From: Gemmatimonadota bacterium
GTDB taxonomy: Bacteria > Gemmatimonadota > Gemmatimonadetes > Longimicrobiales > Longimicrobiaceae
Direction of reading: 5' to 3'
DNA length: 5,478 nt
NCBI GenBank assembly: GCA_019348265.1
Contig: JAHWJV010000258.1
Span: forward strand, 1 to 5,478
Shown: piece by piece, positions 1 to 5,478 of the stretch
How the letters are laid out: each line of letters opens with the position of its first letter
Position numbering within the stretch: the stretch's first letter is position 1
Notes under the pieces: generated by a model
Databases searched by the model: none
What the model saw: only the letters and a program-made list of their open reading frames with translations
Told to the model about the DNA's origin: nothing
Position numbers and translations under genes: made by a program

Positions 1-1
1 C

Positions 2-1126
2 GATACCGCGCGGCACGGGTGGGTGCACTGCGACGGCGTCGTTCACTGGATTGCGCTCCCCCTGCGCTCCTCCGCCGGAACGCTTCTCCTCGCCCGGCGG
101 GCGACGTTGATGGAGCGAGACATCCGCACCTCGCGCCTTCGCCACCTCGTCCTCGCGGTCGCGCTCGCGGGTACCGTTGGGCTGGTCATCCACCTGGTCC
201 TTCTACGGCTCCTCACCCGTCCGCTCGCCGAGGTCTTGCGGGGTGTACGCAGGCTCGAGGAGGCCGGCCCGGCGGCCCCCGTCCATATCCGCGGCTCCCC
301 CGGAGAGCTGGGGCACCTGGCCACCGCCTTCAACTCCATGGCCGAGCAGTTGGAATTCAAGCGGCAGTCGCTGCTGCGCGAATCCGACGAGCGGCTGGCT
401 TTGGAGCGCCGTCTGAAGGAGGCGGAGAAGTTCGCCATGCTGGGCCGATTGAGCGGCGGCCTGGCCCACGAACTGGGGTCGCCCCTGGGCGTGATCGAGA
501 TGCGCGCCGAGAGCATCCTGGCGGAGCCGAACGCCTCGCCCGGTTCCCGCCGCCAGGCCCGGGAGATCATGGGCGAAGTGGACCGGATTGCCCAGCTCGT
601 GCGCGCCCTGCTTCACGCGGGGCGCCGCCACGGGGTCGCGCGCTCGCCCGTCGACCTCACCGAAGTGGCGCAGGCGGTCGTAGCGGAGGTGAGGCCTCAG
701 GCGAAGGGCGCGGGAGTCCGTCTGGAGGTCCCGGGCCCTGGCGCGCCCGTACTCGTCGAAGGCGATGCCACGCTTCTCCGGCACGTCGTATTCAACCCGG
801 CCGTCAACGCCATCCAGGCACTCGCCACGCACCGCGGGACCAGGATCATCCGCATTCGCCTCGGGCAGGAAGGGAGCCTGGTGCACCTGGTCGTCGAGGA
901 CACCGGGCCCGGCATTGCCAGCGAGCACGTCAACCAGCTGTTTGAGCCCTTCTTCACCACCAAGCCCGTCGGCGAGGGTACCGGTCTCGGACTGGCGATC
1001 AGCCGGGGGATCGTAGAAGAGCACGGCGGCGAACTGCGCCTGGAACTGCCCGGCGAGGGCGGCGTGCGCGCGGTGATCGTGGTGCCTGCGGCGGGAACGT
1101 CCGACGACATCCGGCAGGCCGCATGA
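2..1126 (+). CDS. Sensor histidine kinase, 3' part (5' end outside window)
   Basis: This is the membrane sensor kinase of a two-component pair; it autophosphorylates on His and passes the phosphate to the regulator encoded next. The frame is open from base 2, so the GTG at 23 is probably internal and the N-terminal sensor region is missing. In order it shows the tail of an extracytoplasmic domain, one membrane helix (about 137-214), a HAMP segment with the TRPL turn (from about 212 to 365) and a charged coiled coil (about 370-440). The H-box GLAHELGSPLG follows with the phospho-His codon at 467-469. The ATPase domain has an N-box with Asn codons 794-796 and 806-808, G1 DTGPG from 899, FEPFFTTK at 941-964 and GEGTGLGL at 971-994. 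The HELGSPL form is typical of kinases paired with NtrC-type regulators. Oddity: the N-box reads N-P-A-V-N where Leu usually follows the first Asn. The stop overlaps the next start (ATGA). Stimulus unknown. Confidence 0.95.
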   Translation, partial: DTARHGWVHCDGVVHWIALPLRSSAGTLLLARRATLMERDIRTSRLRHLVLAVALAGTVGLVIHLVLLRLLTRPLAEVLRGVRRLEEAGPAAPVHIRGSPGELGHLATAFNSMAEQLEFKRQSLLRESDERLALERRLKEAEKFAMLGRLSGGLAHELGSPLGVIEMRAESILAEPNASPGSRRQAREIMGEVDRIAQLVRALLHAGRRHGVARSPVDLTEVAQAVVAEVRPQAKGAGVRLEVPGPGAPVLVEGDATLLRHVVFNPAVNAIQALATHRGTRIIRIRLGQEGSLVHLVVEDTGPGIASEHVNQLFEPFFTTKPVGEGTGLGLAISRGIVEEHGGELRLELPGEGGVRAVIVVPAAGTSDDIRQAA

Positions 1127-2487
1127 CGGACGGATCCGAGCCGGAAAGCATTCTCCTGGTCGACGACGACGCTTCGTTCCGCGGTATCCTGGCCGAGGTG
1201 CTGTCCGGCCATGAGTACCGCGTCACGGCGAGCCCGGATGCCTACCATGCCCTGGAGGTGCTGCAGAGCGAACCCGTGGACCTGGTGGTCACCGATCTCG
1301 ACATGCCGGGGCTCAAGGGAGACGCGCTTCTCGCACAGATCCGCTCGACCTTTCCGGAGGTGCCGGTCATCGCGATCACGGCGTTCGGGTCGGTGGAGAG
1401 TGCGCTCGAGCTCACCCGGGCCGGCGCCGCCGACTACCTCGCCAAGCCGTTCCGCGTCCAGCCATTTCTCGACGCCGTTCGGCGCGTGCTGGACCAGACG
1501 CGTTCCGCACGTGAGGCCGCACGCATGCGGCGGCGCCACGGACGGCACCTGGAGGGCATCGTGGCGGCGTCGGGCCCCATGCGTCGCCTGTTCGAACGGG
1601 TCGCGCGCGTCGCCACGTCCCCCGCACCCGTGCTCATCACCGGCGAGACCGGTACCGGGAAAGACCTGATCGCTCGCGCGGTACACCACGCGAGCGGTCG
1701 CGGAGCGCTCGTCACGGTGAACAGCGGGGCCATCCCCGAGCACCTGATGGAATCGGAGCTCTTCGGACACGTGAAGGGCGCCTTCACGGGCGCCGATCAC
1801 GACCGGAGCGGGCTTTTCCAGGCCGCGGACGGGGGGACGCTCTTCCTGGACGAGATCGGGGAGTTGCCTCTGGCGCTTCAGCCGAAGCTGCTCCGGGCCA
1901 TCGAGACGGGCGAGGTGCGGCGCGTGGGCGGGGTGGCTTCCGAACTGCTGGACGTCCGGATCATCGCCGCCACGCACCGGGAACTCGGGCGAGCGGTGCA
2001 GGAAGGGACCTTTCGCGAGGACCTGTACTGGCGCATCAACGTGCTCCACCTGGAGGTTCCCCCGCTCCGCGAGCGGCCAGGCGACATTCCTCTCCTGGTA
2101 GATCACGTTCTTTCGCGGGCCCGGCAGCGGGGGGCGCTGGACGTCCGCGTCTCTGCTCCGGCGCTCAGTGCTCTGGTGAAATACTCCTGGCCCGGCAACG
2201 TACGCCAGTTGCGCGGAGTGCTCGAGCGCGCCTCGACCTTCTGCGAAGGGGCCGAGGTGTGCGTGGACGACCTCCCGCCGGAACTCCGGCGCGCGGGGGA
2301 AACCGTAGAGCACGTCCGCTCAGCGGCTGAGCGGGAACTCACGCTTGCCGAGCTGGAACGGGAGTACGTGCTCGAGGTGCTCCGCCGGACGGGGGGTCAG
2401 AAGTCTCGCGCCGCCGACTGGCTCGGCATCCCCCGCCGTACTCTGTACCGACGCCTGGAAGAATACGGGAAGGTGCCGGAAGTGTGA
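1123..2487 (+). CDS. Sigma-54-dependent response regulator, NtrC family
   Basis: This cytoplasmic transcription activator, 454 aa, has the usual length and three-domain plan of the family. The receiver (about 9-124) has the acidic DDD at 14-16, phospho-acceptor Asp58 in VTDLDMPG, Thr86 and Lys108 (AKPF). The AAA+ domain (about 145-380) has Walker A GETGTGKD at 174-181, the sigma-54-contacting loop GAFTGA at 219-224 and Walker B GTLFLDEI at 238-245. It also has sensor I (IIAATH), the arginine-finger region FREDLYWRI at 297-305 and sensor II WPGNVRQL. A Fis-type helix-turn-helix ends the protein (RAADWLGIPRRTLYRRL). All residues needed for ATP-driven activation of sigma-54 polymerase are present. 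The ATG overlaps the kinase stop, with only a weak AGG at 1116-1118, so translation is probably coupled. The kinase is the obvious partner. Target genes are not shown directly; the dyad repeats just downstream are candidate binding sites. Confidence 0.97.
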   Translation: MTDGSEPESILLVDDDASFRGILAEVLSGHEYRVTASPDAYHALEVLQSEPVDLVVTDLDMPGLKGDALLAQIRSTFPEVPVIAITAFGSVESALELTRAGAADYLAKPFRVQPFLDAVRRVLDQTRSAREAARMRRRHGRHLEGIVAASGPMRRLFERVARVATSPAPVLITGETGTGKDLIARAVHHASGRGALVTVNSGAIPEHLMESELFGHVKGAFTGADHDRSGLFQAADGGTLFLDEIGELPLALQPKLLRAIETGEVRRVGGVASELLDVRIIAATHRELGRAVQEGTFREDLYWRINVLHLEVPPLRERPGDIPLLVDHVLSRARQRGALDVRVSAPALSALVKYSWPGNVRQLRGVLERASTFCEGAEVCVDDLPPELRRAGETVEHVRSAAERELTLAELEREYVLEVLRRTGGQKSRAADWLGIPRRTLYRRLEEYGKVPEV

Positions 2488-2498
2488 CGTGGTGGCAC
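2484..2498 (+). repeat. Dyad repeat copy 1, GTGAC-N4-TGGCAC
   Basis: First of three 15-bp copies of GTGAC-N4-TGGCAC. It overlaps the last codons and stop of the response regulator gene. The unit is an imperfect dyad (GTGnC-N5-GnCAC), the kind of symmetry recognised by dimeric Fis-type HTH activators. Function as an upstream activating site is inferred. Confidence 0.6.
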
Positions 2499-2504
2499 AT
2501 CGGC

Positions 2505-2519
2505 GTGACGGCGTGGCAC
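2505..2519 (+). repeat. Dyad repeat copy 2, GTGAC-N4-TGGCAC
   Basis: Second copy, beginning exactly 21 bp (two helical turns) after copy 1, so both would lie on the same face of the DNA. It matches copy 1 at 13 of 15 positions; the differences are in the N4 spacer. Confidence 0.6.
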
Positions 2520-2559
2520 CGCTCTTTCGCCGGCCCCGGAGCTTTGACTTCGCTCGATC

Positions 2560-2574
2560 GTGACAGGATGGCAC
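2560..2574 (+). repeat. Dyad repeat copy 3, GTGAC-N4-TGGCAC
   Basis: Third copy, 55 bp after the start of copy 2 and ending 2 bp before the terminator stem. All 11 fixed positions are identical to the other two copies; the spacer is AGGA. It is in a different reading frame from copies 1 and 2, which argues against a coding explanation. Confidence 0.6.
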
Positions 2575-2576
2575 AG

Positions 2577-2616
2577 CCGCCCCGCTTTCCCGCAGGGAAG
2601 CGGGGCGGTGCTTTTT
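2577..2616 (+). terminator. Intrinsic terminator of the two-component operon
   Basis: A GC-rich hairpin pairs 2577-2591 with 2595-2608 around a GCA loop, with one bulged T in the left arm. Five T residues follow at 2612-2616. This is a classic rho-independent terminator for + strand transcription, 90 bp after the regulator stop. No T tract exists on the other side, so it is not bidirectional. It separates the kinase-regulator operon from the lipoprotein-hydrolase pair. Confidence 0.88.
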
Positions 2617-2651
2617 GGCGTAGGTCCTCGCTTTTTCTCCTTCAAAGCGCC

Positions 2652-2667
2652 CGGCCCGCCGCATGCC
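2652..2667 (+). promoter_or_regulatory. Weak candidate sigma-54 (-24/-12) promoter
   Basis: GG at 2653-2654 and GC at 2665-2666 are separated by exactly 10 bp, the spacing sigma-54 requires. The flanks match the consensus TGGCACG-N4-TTGCW at about 8 of 12 positions (CGGCCCG then ATGCC). In GC-rich DNA such a match can be chance. Its placement, 78-168 bp after the dyad repeats and about 95 bp before the lipoprotein start, suits an enhancer-driven promoter. I see no convincing sigma-70 promoter in this gap. Confidence 0.22.
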
Positions 2668-2748
2668 TTCGCTGCAAGTGACACCCCCGGGAGCCCCGCA
2701 GCGCATCCCCGCTGCTCCGCAAGGCTTCCCCATCCCCCATCTTCACTC

Positions 2749-2754
2749 AAAGGA
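2749..2754 (+). promoter_or_regulatory. Ribosome binding site of the lipoprotein gene
   Basis: AAAGGA ends 8 bases before the GTG at 2763. It decides that start, which also gives a perfectly formed lipoprotein signal peptide. Confidence 0.7.
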
Positions 2755-2762
2755 ACATCGCC

Positions 2763-3620
2763 GTGAAACGATTCGCGTCCCGCGCCGGGGTCCTCGCTGG
2801 CGCTCTCCTGCTGGCCGGATGCTCCGATGGGCCGCTCCCGGCCCCCGAGGATCTGGCCGCCTTCGCCGAATACGACCGGTACAACAGCTACGAGGTCGTC
2901 GTCGATAACGGCAGTTACAGCTCGTATCAGACGGAAACCACGTTCGCGATGAACGAGGGCGAGTACGTCGACCTCGATGGCCAGGACGTGCACCTGCAGC
3001 AGACGTTCAACGAGCAGCACACGTGGCAGGGTGACGCGTACGACGCCACACTCGCATTCCCGTCCCCCGACCGACCGTTCGGGCCAGACTACCCCGTGGA
3101 GCACGACGTCGGACAGGTGTACGTGAACACGGAGGGGGAGCCGTTCGTGCACGACCGGGCAGGCACCCCGCTGGTCATCAGCAGCGAGGAAGAAGCGATG
3201 TTCGCCAGCCTCGTGAAGGGGCCGGCGCTCGCCAGCGCCGGGACCGGGACCGAGACCGCGGCGGCCAACCGGGACCGGCGGGAGCCCGTCGACCGGCTGC
3301 TGGTCACGCCAGCGGGGAGCGCCCGCACCCTGGCGCGGCTGCGTGAAAACTTCGCCGAGGCGCACGGTCCCGGTGGAGTACTGCGCTTCAGCCGAAACGA
3401 GGGCCAGGCGACGGTGCAGTATACGTTCGATCCCCGCACGGGCGTGGTAACCGGCAGCACCACGTCCATGCCGGGTGGGCTCGAGGCGCAGGCGGTTCGG
3501 AACTACGTGGCCGCGGGCCGCGTACGCGTCCTCACCGAGGAGCGCACCACCATCCGTGACCCGCAGGGCCGCACGCTCGCACAGTTCGCGATGCGGTACC
3601 GCAACCTGTCCATCCGCTAA
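2763..3620 (+). CDS. Lipoprotein of unrecognised family
   Basis: I do not recognise this 285-aa protein. Residues 1-19 form a lipoprotein signal (basic MKR, hydrophobic core) ending in the lipobox LAGC, with lipidated Cys20. Ser at +2, rather than Asp, suggests outer-membrane sorting if the host follows the enterobacterial rule. The mature part begins with a Pro/Ala stretch and a Tyr-rich acidic segment (about 36-60, several Y-x-x-Y spacings). Alternating polar/hydrophobic stretches typical of beta structure follow (VVVDNGSYSSY, GQVYVNTEG, QATVQYTFD, GVVTGSTTSM), with a more helical Ala/Arg-rich middle at about 155-205. No catalytic motif is evident, and there is no Cys apart from the lipid site. 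The GTG start has a good Shine-Dalgarno. The exported hydrolase gene begins 13 bp after the stop, so the two are probably co-transcribed. A role as partner, chaperone or surface anchor for that hydrolase is inference; the known lipase-foldase motif is absent. Confidence 0.85.
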   Translation: MKRFASRAGVLAGALLLAGCSDGPLPAPEDLAAFAEYDRYNSYEVVVDNGSYSSYQTETTFAMNEGEYVDLDGQDVHLQQTFNEQHTWQGDAYDATLAFPSPDRPFGPDYPVEHDVGQVYVNTEGEPFVHDRAGTPLVISSEEEAMFASLVKGPALASAGTGTETAAANRDRREPVDRLLVTPAGSARTLARLRENFAEAHGPGGVLRFSRNEGQATVQYTFDPRTGVVTGSTTSMPGGLEAQAVRNYVAAGRVRVLTEERTTIRDPQGRTLAQFAMRYRNLSIR

Positions 3621-3633
3621 CGAGCGCACACCA

Positions 3634-4827
3634 ATGCTTACACGCATCATTCGCAAAGCCCGTCCGGCGGCATGGGCGCGGCTCGGGCTCACCGCGCTGG
3701 CGCTCGTCGCCTGCCCCCTCGCGGCCCAGGAACAGCCGGTCGCATTCGTCCACGGCTTCTTTACGGACGCGCCGAGCTGGGACGACGCATCCAATGCTCT
3801 TGCCCGCGAGTTCGCGATCTCGCCGCTTCGTCCGGAACTGACCTGGACCCGGCGGTTCGAGCCCCAGCGGGCCACGCTGGAAAGCGAGTTGGCCAACAGG
3901 CCCGCGATGCCCGCCGTGGGACACAGCAACGGCGGTCTCGTGTCACGGTACCATGTCGGCGCATCCGGCACCAACACGGTCGACCGGATCATGGCCGTGA
4001 ATTCCGGCCATCATGGGGCGCCTCTGGCTGCCAACATCCTGAACTACAAAGCCAAGGTGTTCGTCGTTTCGCTGCAAGATGCCCTCCTGGCTCCGTGGGA
4101 GTACCAGCTTCTGAAGATGCGCGGGGCCGATGTGGTCAGGCAGAGGATAGCCGGCTTTTTCGTCGGCGTCGTCCAGGCTTGGGACCCGCTCAACGCGCCC
4201 GTTCTGCACGACATGGCGCCGGGGAGCAACGCTCTCGCCCGCATCGAGGCGAACCGCGGGACCGAGCAGGCACGCGCATGGAGCCGAGTCGGCGTTGGCA
4301 CATCCGCCAAGCCTGACGGTATCATGTGCCACGGACTAAAGCCGGAGTCGCCCAACTGCAACAGGACCTTAAGGATTGCACAGTTCTTCTACCTCGCGGC
4401 AGGGGCGTACAACGTGGCGGGATCGTGGTTCCCGCTTCCCGGAGCCAAGCCGCACGTGGCGCCGTTCTGGTTCTACGGTTCGTATCGGCTCGCGCGTGTG
4501 AACGTCGACTGGCTGCGGCTGATCGGGGCGGGCGGCACCTGGAACGGAATCACCGGGCGCCCGGCTCCGAGCGACGGCATTCTGCCGTTGAGTTCGCAGC
4601 AGTATCCGGGAGCGACCAACCAGGTGAATCTGACGCTCGAACGGGGGTACAACATCTCGCACCAGGAAGCGAACGACGCCAATAGGTCAATGCTCGAGAC
4701 GTTCAGCCGTGTATTCAAGAACGACTTCGGGGTCGCGTTGCGCAATTCCGCCGGTGGGGAGCCGGAGCCAGAACCGTGGCAACCACCGTGCGACCATTCC
4801 TCGACGGAATTGGTGTGCGCGCAATAG
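3634..4827 (+). CDS. Exported alpha/beta hydrolase, lipase/esterase type
   Basis: A 397-aa secreted hydrolase, probably cleaving ester bonds (lipase/esterase); the substrate is not readable. The signal peptide has basic residues R4-R16, a hydrophobic core at 17-26, and either a signal peptidase I cut after LAA (about 31) or a lipobox LVAC at Cys27. The fold starts with PVAFVHGFF (35-43), the HG oxyanion-hole motif. The nucleophile elbow is GHSNGG with Ser98, followed by a NSGHHGAPL loop (123-131) in place of the common TPHxG. Asp314 in SDGILPLSSQ and His343 in NISHQEA are the likely acid and base. Residues 135-300 hold a large insertion that could form a lid. Cys232/Cys242 and Cys386/Cys395 are close pairs that could form disulfides, as expected outside the cytoplasm. 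The C-terminal tail has a Glu/Pro-rich linker. The start at 3634 is chosen because it gives the signal peptide; only a weak GAG (3622-3624) precedes it, so coupling to the lipoprotein gene is likely. Confidence 0.9.
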   Translation: MLTRIIRKARPAAWARLGLTALALVACPLAAQEQPVAFVHGFFTDAPSWDDASNALAREFAISPLRPELTWTRRFEPQRATLESELANRPAMPAVGHSNGGLVSRYHVGASGTNTVDRIMAVNSGHHGAPLAANILNYKAKVFVVSLQDALLAPWEYQLLKMRGADVVRQRIAGFFVGVVQAWDPLNAPVLHDMAPGSNALARIEANRGTEQARAWSRVGVGTSAKPDGIMCHGLKPESPNCNRTLRIAQFFYLAAGAYNVAGSWFPLPGAKPHVAPFWFYGSYRLARVNVDWLRLIGAGGTWNGITGRPAPSDGILPLSSQQYPGATNQVNLTLERGYNISHQEANDANRSMLETFSRVFKNDFGVALRNSAGGEPEPEPWQPPCDHSSTELVCAQ

Positions 4828-4840
4828 TGCGTTGAGGGTT

Positions 4841-4869
4841 GCTGCCCGGCGGGTAAACCGCCGGGCAGC
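4841..4869 (+). terminator. Perfect 12-bp hairpin after the hydrolase gene
   Basis: Arms 4841-4852 and 4858-4869 are exact reverse complements around a GTAAA loop, 13 bp after the hydrolase stop. The stem is almost all G-C. No T tract follows on either strand, so it is not a standard intrinsic terminator. It may be a 3'-end stabilising or attenuating structure, or work with Rho. Confidence 0.55.
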
Positions 4870-4922
4870 TGCGACGCCAGGAGTTCCGAATTCACCCGAG
4901 CGCCGGCAGGCGGGCATTTTCC

Positions 4923-4926
4923 GGAG
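4923..4926 (+). promoter_or_regulatory. Ribosome binding site for the ATG at 4933
   Basis: GGAG ends 6 bases before the ATG at 4933. It is the strongest Shine-Dalgarno near the start of the beta-propeller gene and the main reason for preferring that start over the GTG at 5023. Confidence 0.5.
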
Positions 4927-4932
4927 AAACCA

Positions 4933-5478
4933 ATGGCTACTCTGTTTTCTGCTATCTCACGACGCTGCACGCGTGCCGCGCCACCTCAGTCTACCTCGGG
5001 TGACACCCTCCGGCTGGCAGCCGTGATCGTTGGACGATCGAGCCGTTTCTGCGGTGTGCTCGTACCCTTCCTTTTCGGAACCACCATTTGGGCGGCATGC
5101 GCTGATCCGGTGACCGCCCGCAGACCCGGGCCGACGGTCCTGTGGAAGTACCGCGATCCGGCGGGTGCCCTGAGCGTGCCCTATGCAGACGGGGAGGTCG
5201 CAGTCTTCAACACGATCGCCGACAATCGTGTTGTGGCGCTCGATGCGCGCAGCGGAGCCAAACAATGGGAACGACGTCTGGAACTTCCCGGCCAGCTACG
5301 CAACCGCGGATTCCCGCCAGGGCGGCTGGTCGGGGCTGGGGACATCGTCGTAGTACCCGCATGGGACCTCTACGGGCTCGACAAGCGGACCGGCGCCGTG
5401 CGGTGGAAGTTCGCTCCGCCCGATGATTTTCCCGGCGTGGACGTGATGCTGGGACAAGACGGGTACCTCTACTCGACG
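4933..5478 (+). CDS. Exported PQQ-like beta-propeller protein, 5' part (runs off window)
   Basis: The frame stays open from ATG 4933 to the window edge (182 codons seen). After residue ~65 it shows repeated beta-propeller blades of the PQQ-enzyme/BamB type: VLWKY at 5137-5151, ALDARSGAKQWERRL at 5236-5280 and GLDKRTGAVRWKF at 5374-5412. The next blade begins at GQDGYLYS. The A-L-D-x-x-S/T-G-x-x-x-W signature is diagnostic of this repeat. It could be a BamB-like outer-membrane assembly lipoprotein, a quinoprotein dehydrogenase or a binding propeller; the end needed to decide is missing. A hydrophobic stretch (about 5053-5100) ends in WAACA-DP, a signal peptidase I site (ACA) or a poor lipobox. 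From ATG 4933 this leaves an unusually long n-region of about 40 residues. The GTG at 5023 would give a normal ~27-residue signal peptide but lacks a good Shine-Dalgarno, so the start is uncertain. Confidence 0.82.
   Translation, partial: MATLFSAISRRCTRAAPPQSTSGDTLRLAAVIVGRSSRFCGVLVPFLFGTTIWAACADPVTARRPGPTVLWKYRDPAGALSVPYADGEVAVFNTIADNRVVALDARSGAKQWERRLELPGQLRNRGFPPGRLVGAGDIVVVPAWDLYGLDKRTGAVRWKFAPPDDFPGVDVMLGQDGYLYST

Noticed and set aside
697..2313. Long open frame on the - strand (538 codons) opposite the kinase and regulator
   Set aside because: It is antisense to conserved catalytic domains, lacks any recognisable motif, and is a usual by-product of GC-rich codon bias.
2493..2574. The three TGGCAC boxes read as -24 elements of sigma-54 promoters
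   Set aside because: None has GC at the required 10-bp spacing after GG (the bases there are TG, TC and CC), so the boxes fit a binding-site arm better than a promoter.
2484..2574. Repeats as a short CRISPR array or as peptide repeats (each reads V-T-x-W-H)
   Set aside because: Units are 15 bp with 6 and 40 bp between them, far from CRISPR geometry. The third copy is out of frame with the first two, so the shared peptide reading is incidental.
2617..2632. GG at 2617-2618 with GC at 2630-2631 as a sigma-54 promoter
   Set aside because: The spacing is 11 bp rather than 10 and the element overlaps the tail of the terminator.
3475..3633. Upstream extension of the hydrolase to a start at 3475
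   Set aside because: It would overlap the lipoprotein gene by 146 bp and put 53 Arg/Ser-rich residues before a good signal peptide at 3634.
2397..3992. Long open frame on the - strand (531 codons) across the terminator, lipoprotein and hydrolase genes
   Set aside because: It crosses a + strand terminator and two genes with clear export signals; its translation is Arg/Gly/Ala-rich with no domain.
5142..5426. Small + strand open frame inside the beta-propeller gene
   Set aside because: It is a different frame from the one carrying the propeller blade motifs, and its translation is Arg/Gly-rich without features.

Overview
The window is GC-rich (about two thirds G+C by eye) and every supported gene is on the + strand. 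The codon bias, long antisense open frames, a bacterial-enhancer-binding regulator, abundant lipoprotein-type signals and a PQQ-type beta-propeller suggest a Gram-negative, high-GC bacterium. Gemmatimonadota or a myxobacterium-like lineage would fit, but this is an impression from protein style and no marker gene in the window fixes it.

Layout: (1) 2-1126, the 3' part of a membrane sensor histidine kinase whose 5' end lies outside the window. (2) 1123-2487, a complete NtrC-type response regulator (receiver, sigma-54 AAA+ domain, Fis-type HTH) that overlaps the kinase by ATGA, so the two form a translationally coupled two-component pair. (3) 2488-2762, an intergenic region. It holds three copies of a 15-bp imperfect dyad, GTGAC-N4-TGGCAC, the first of which overlaps the regulator's stop codon. 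A strong intrinsic terminator follows, then a weak -24/-12-like candidate, then a good ribosome binding site. (4) 2763-3620, a lipoprotein of unrecognised family. (5) 3634-4827, an exported alpha/beta hydrolase of lipase type with a visible Ser-Asp-His triad, 13 bp after the lipoprotein gene and probably in its operon. (6) 4828-4932, a short gap with a perfect 12-bp hairpin. (7) 4933-window end, the start of an exported PQQ-like beta-propeller protein that runs off the 3' edge.

Working model (inference): the kinase senses an envelope or extracytoplasmic cue and phosphorylates the regulator. The regulator may bind the dyad sites just downstream of its own gene and activate a sigma-54 promoter for the lipoprotein-hydrolase pair. 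The repeats are the least ordinary item in the window. The genes themselves belong to known broad families, except the lipoprotein, and I do not see proof of a new system.
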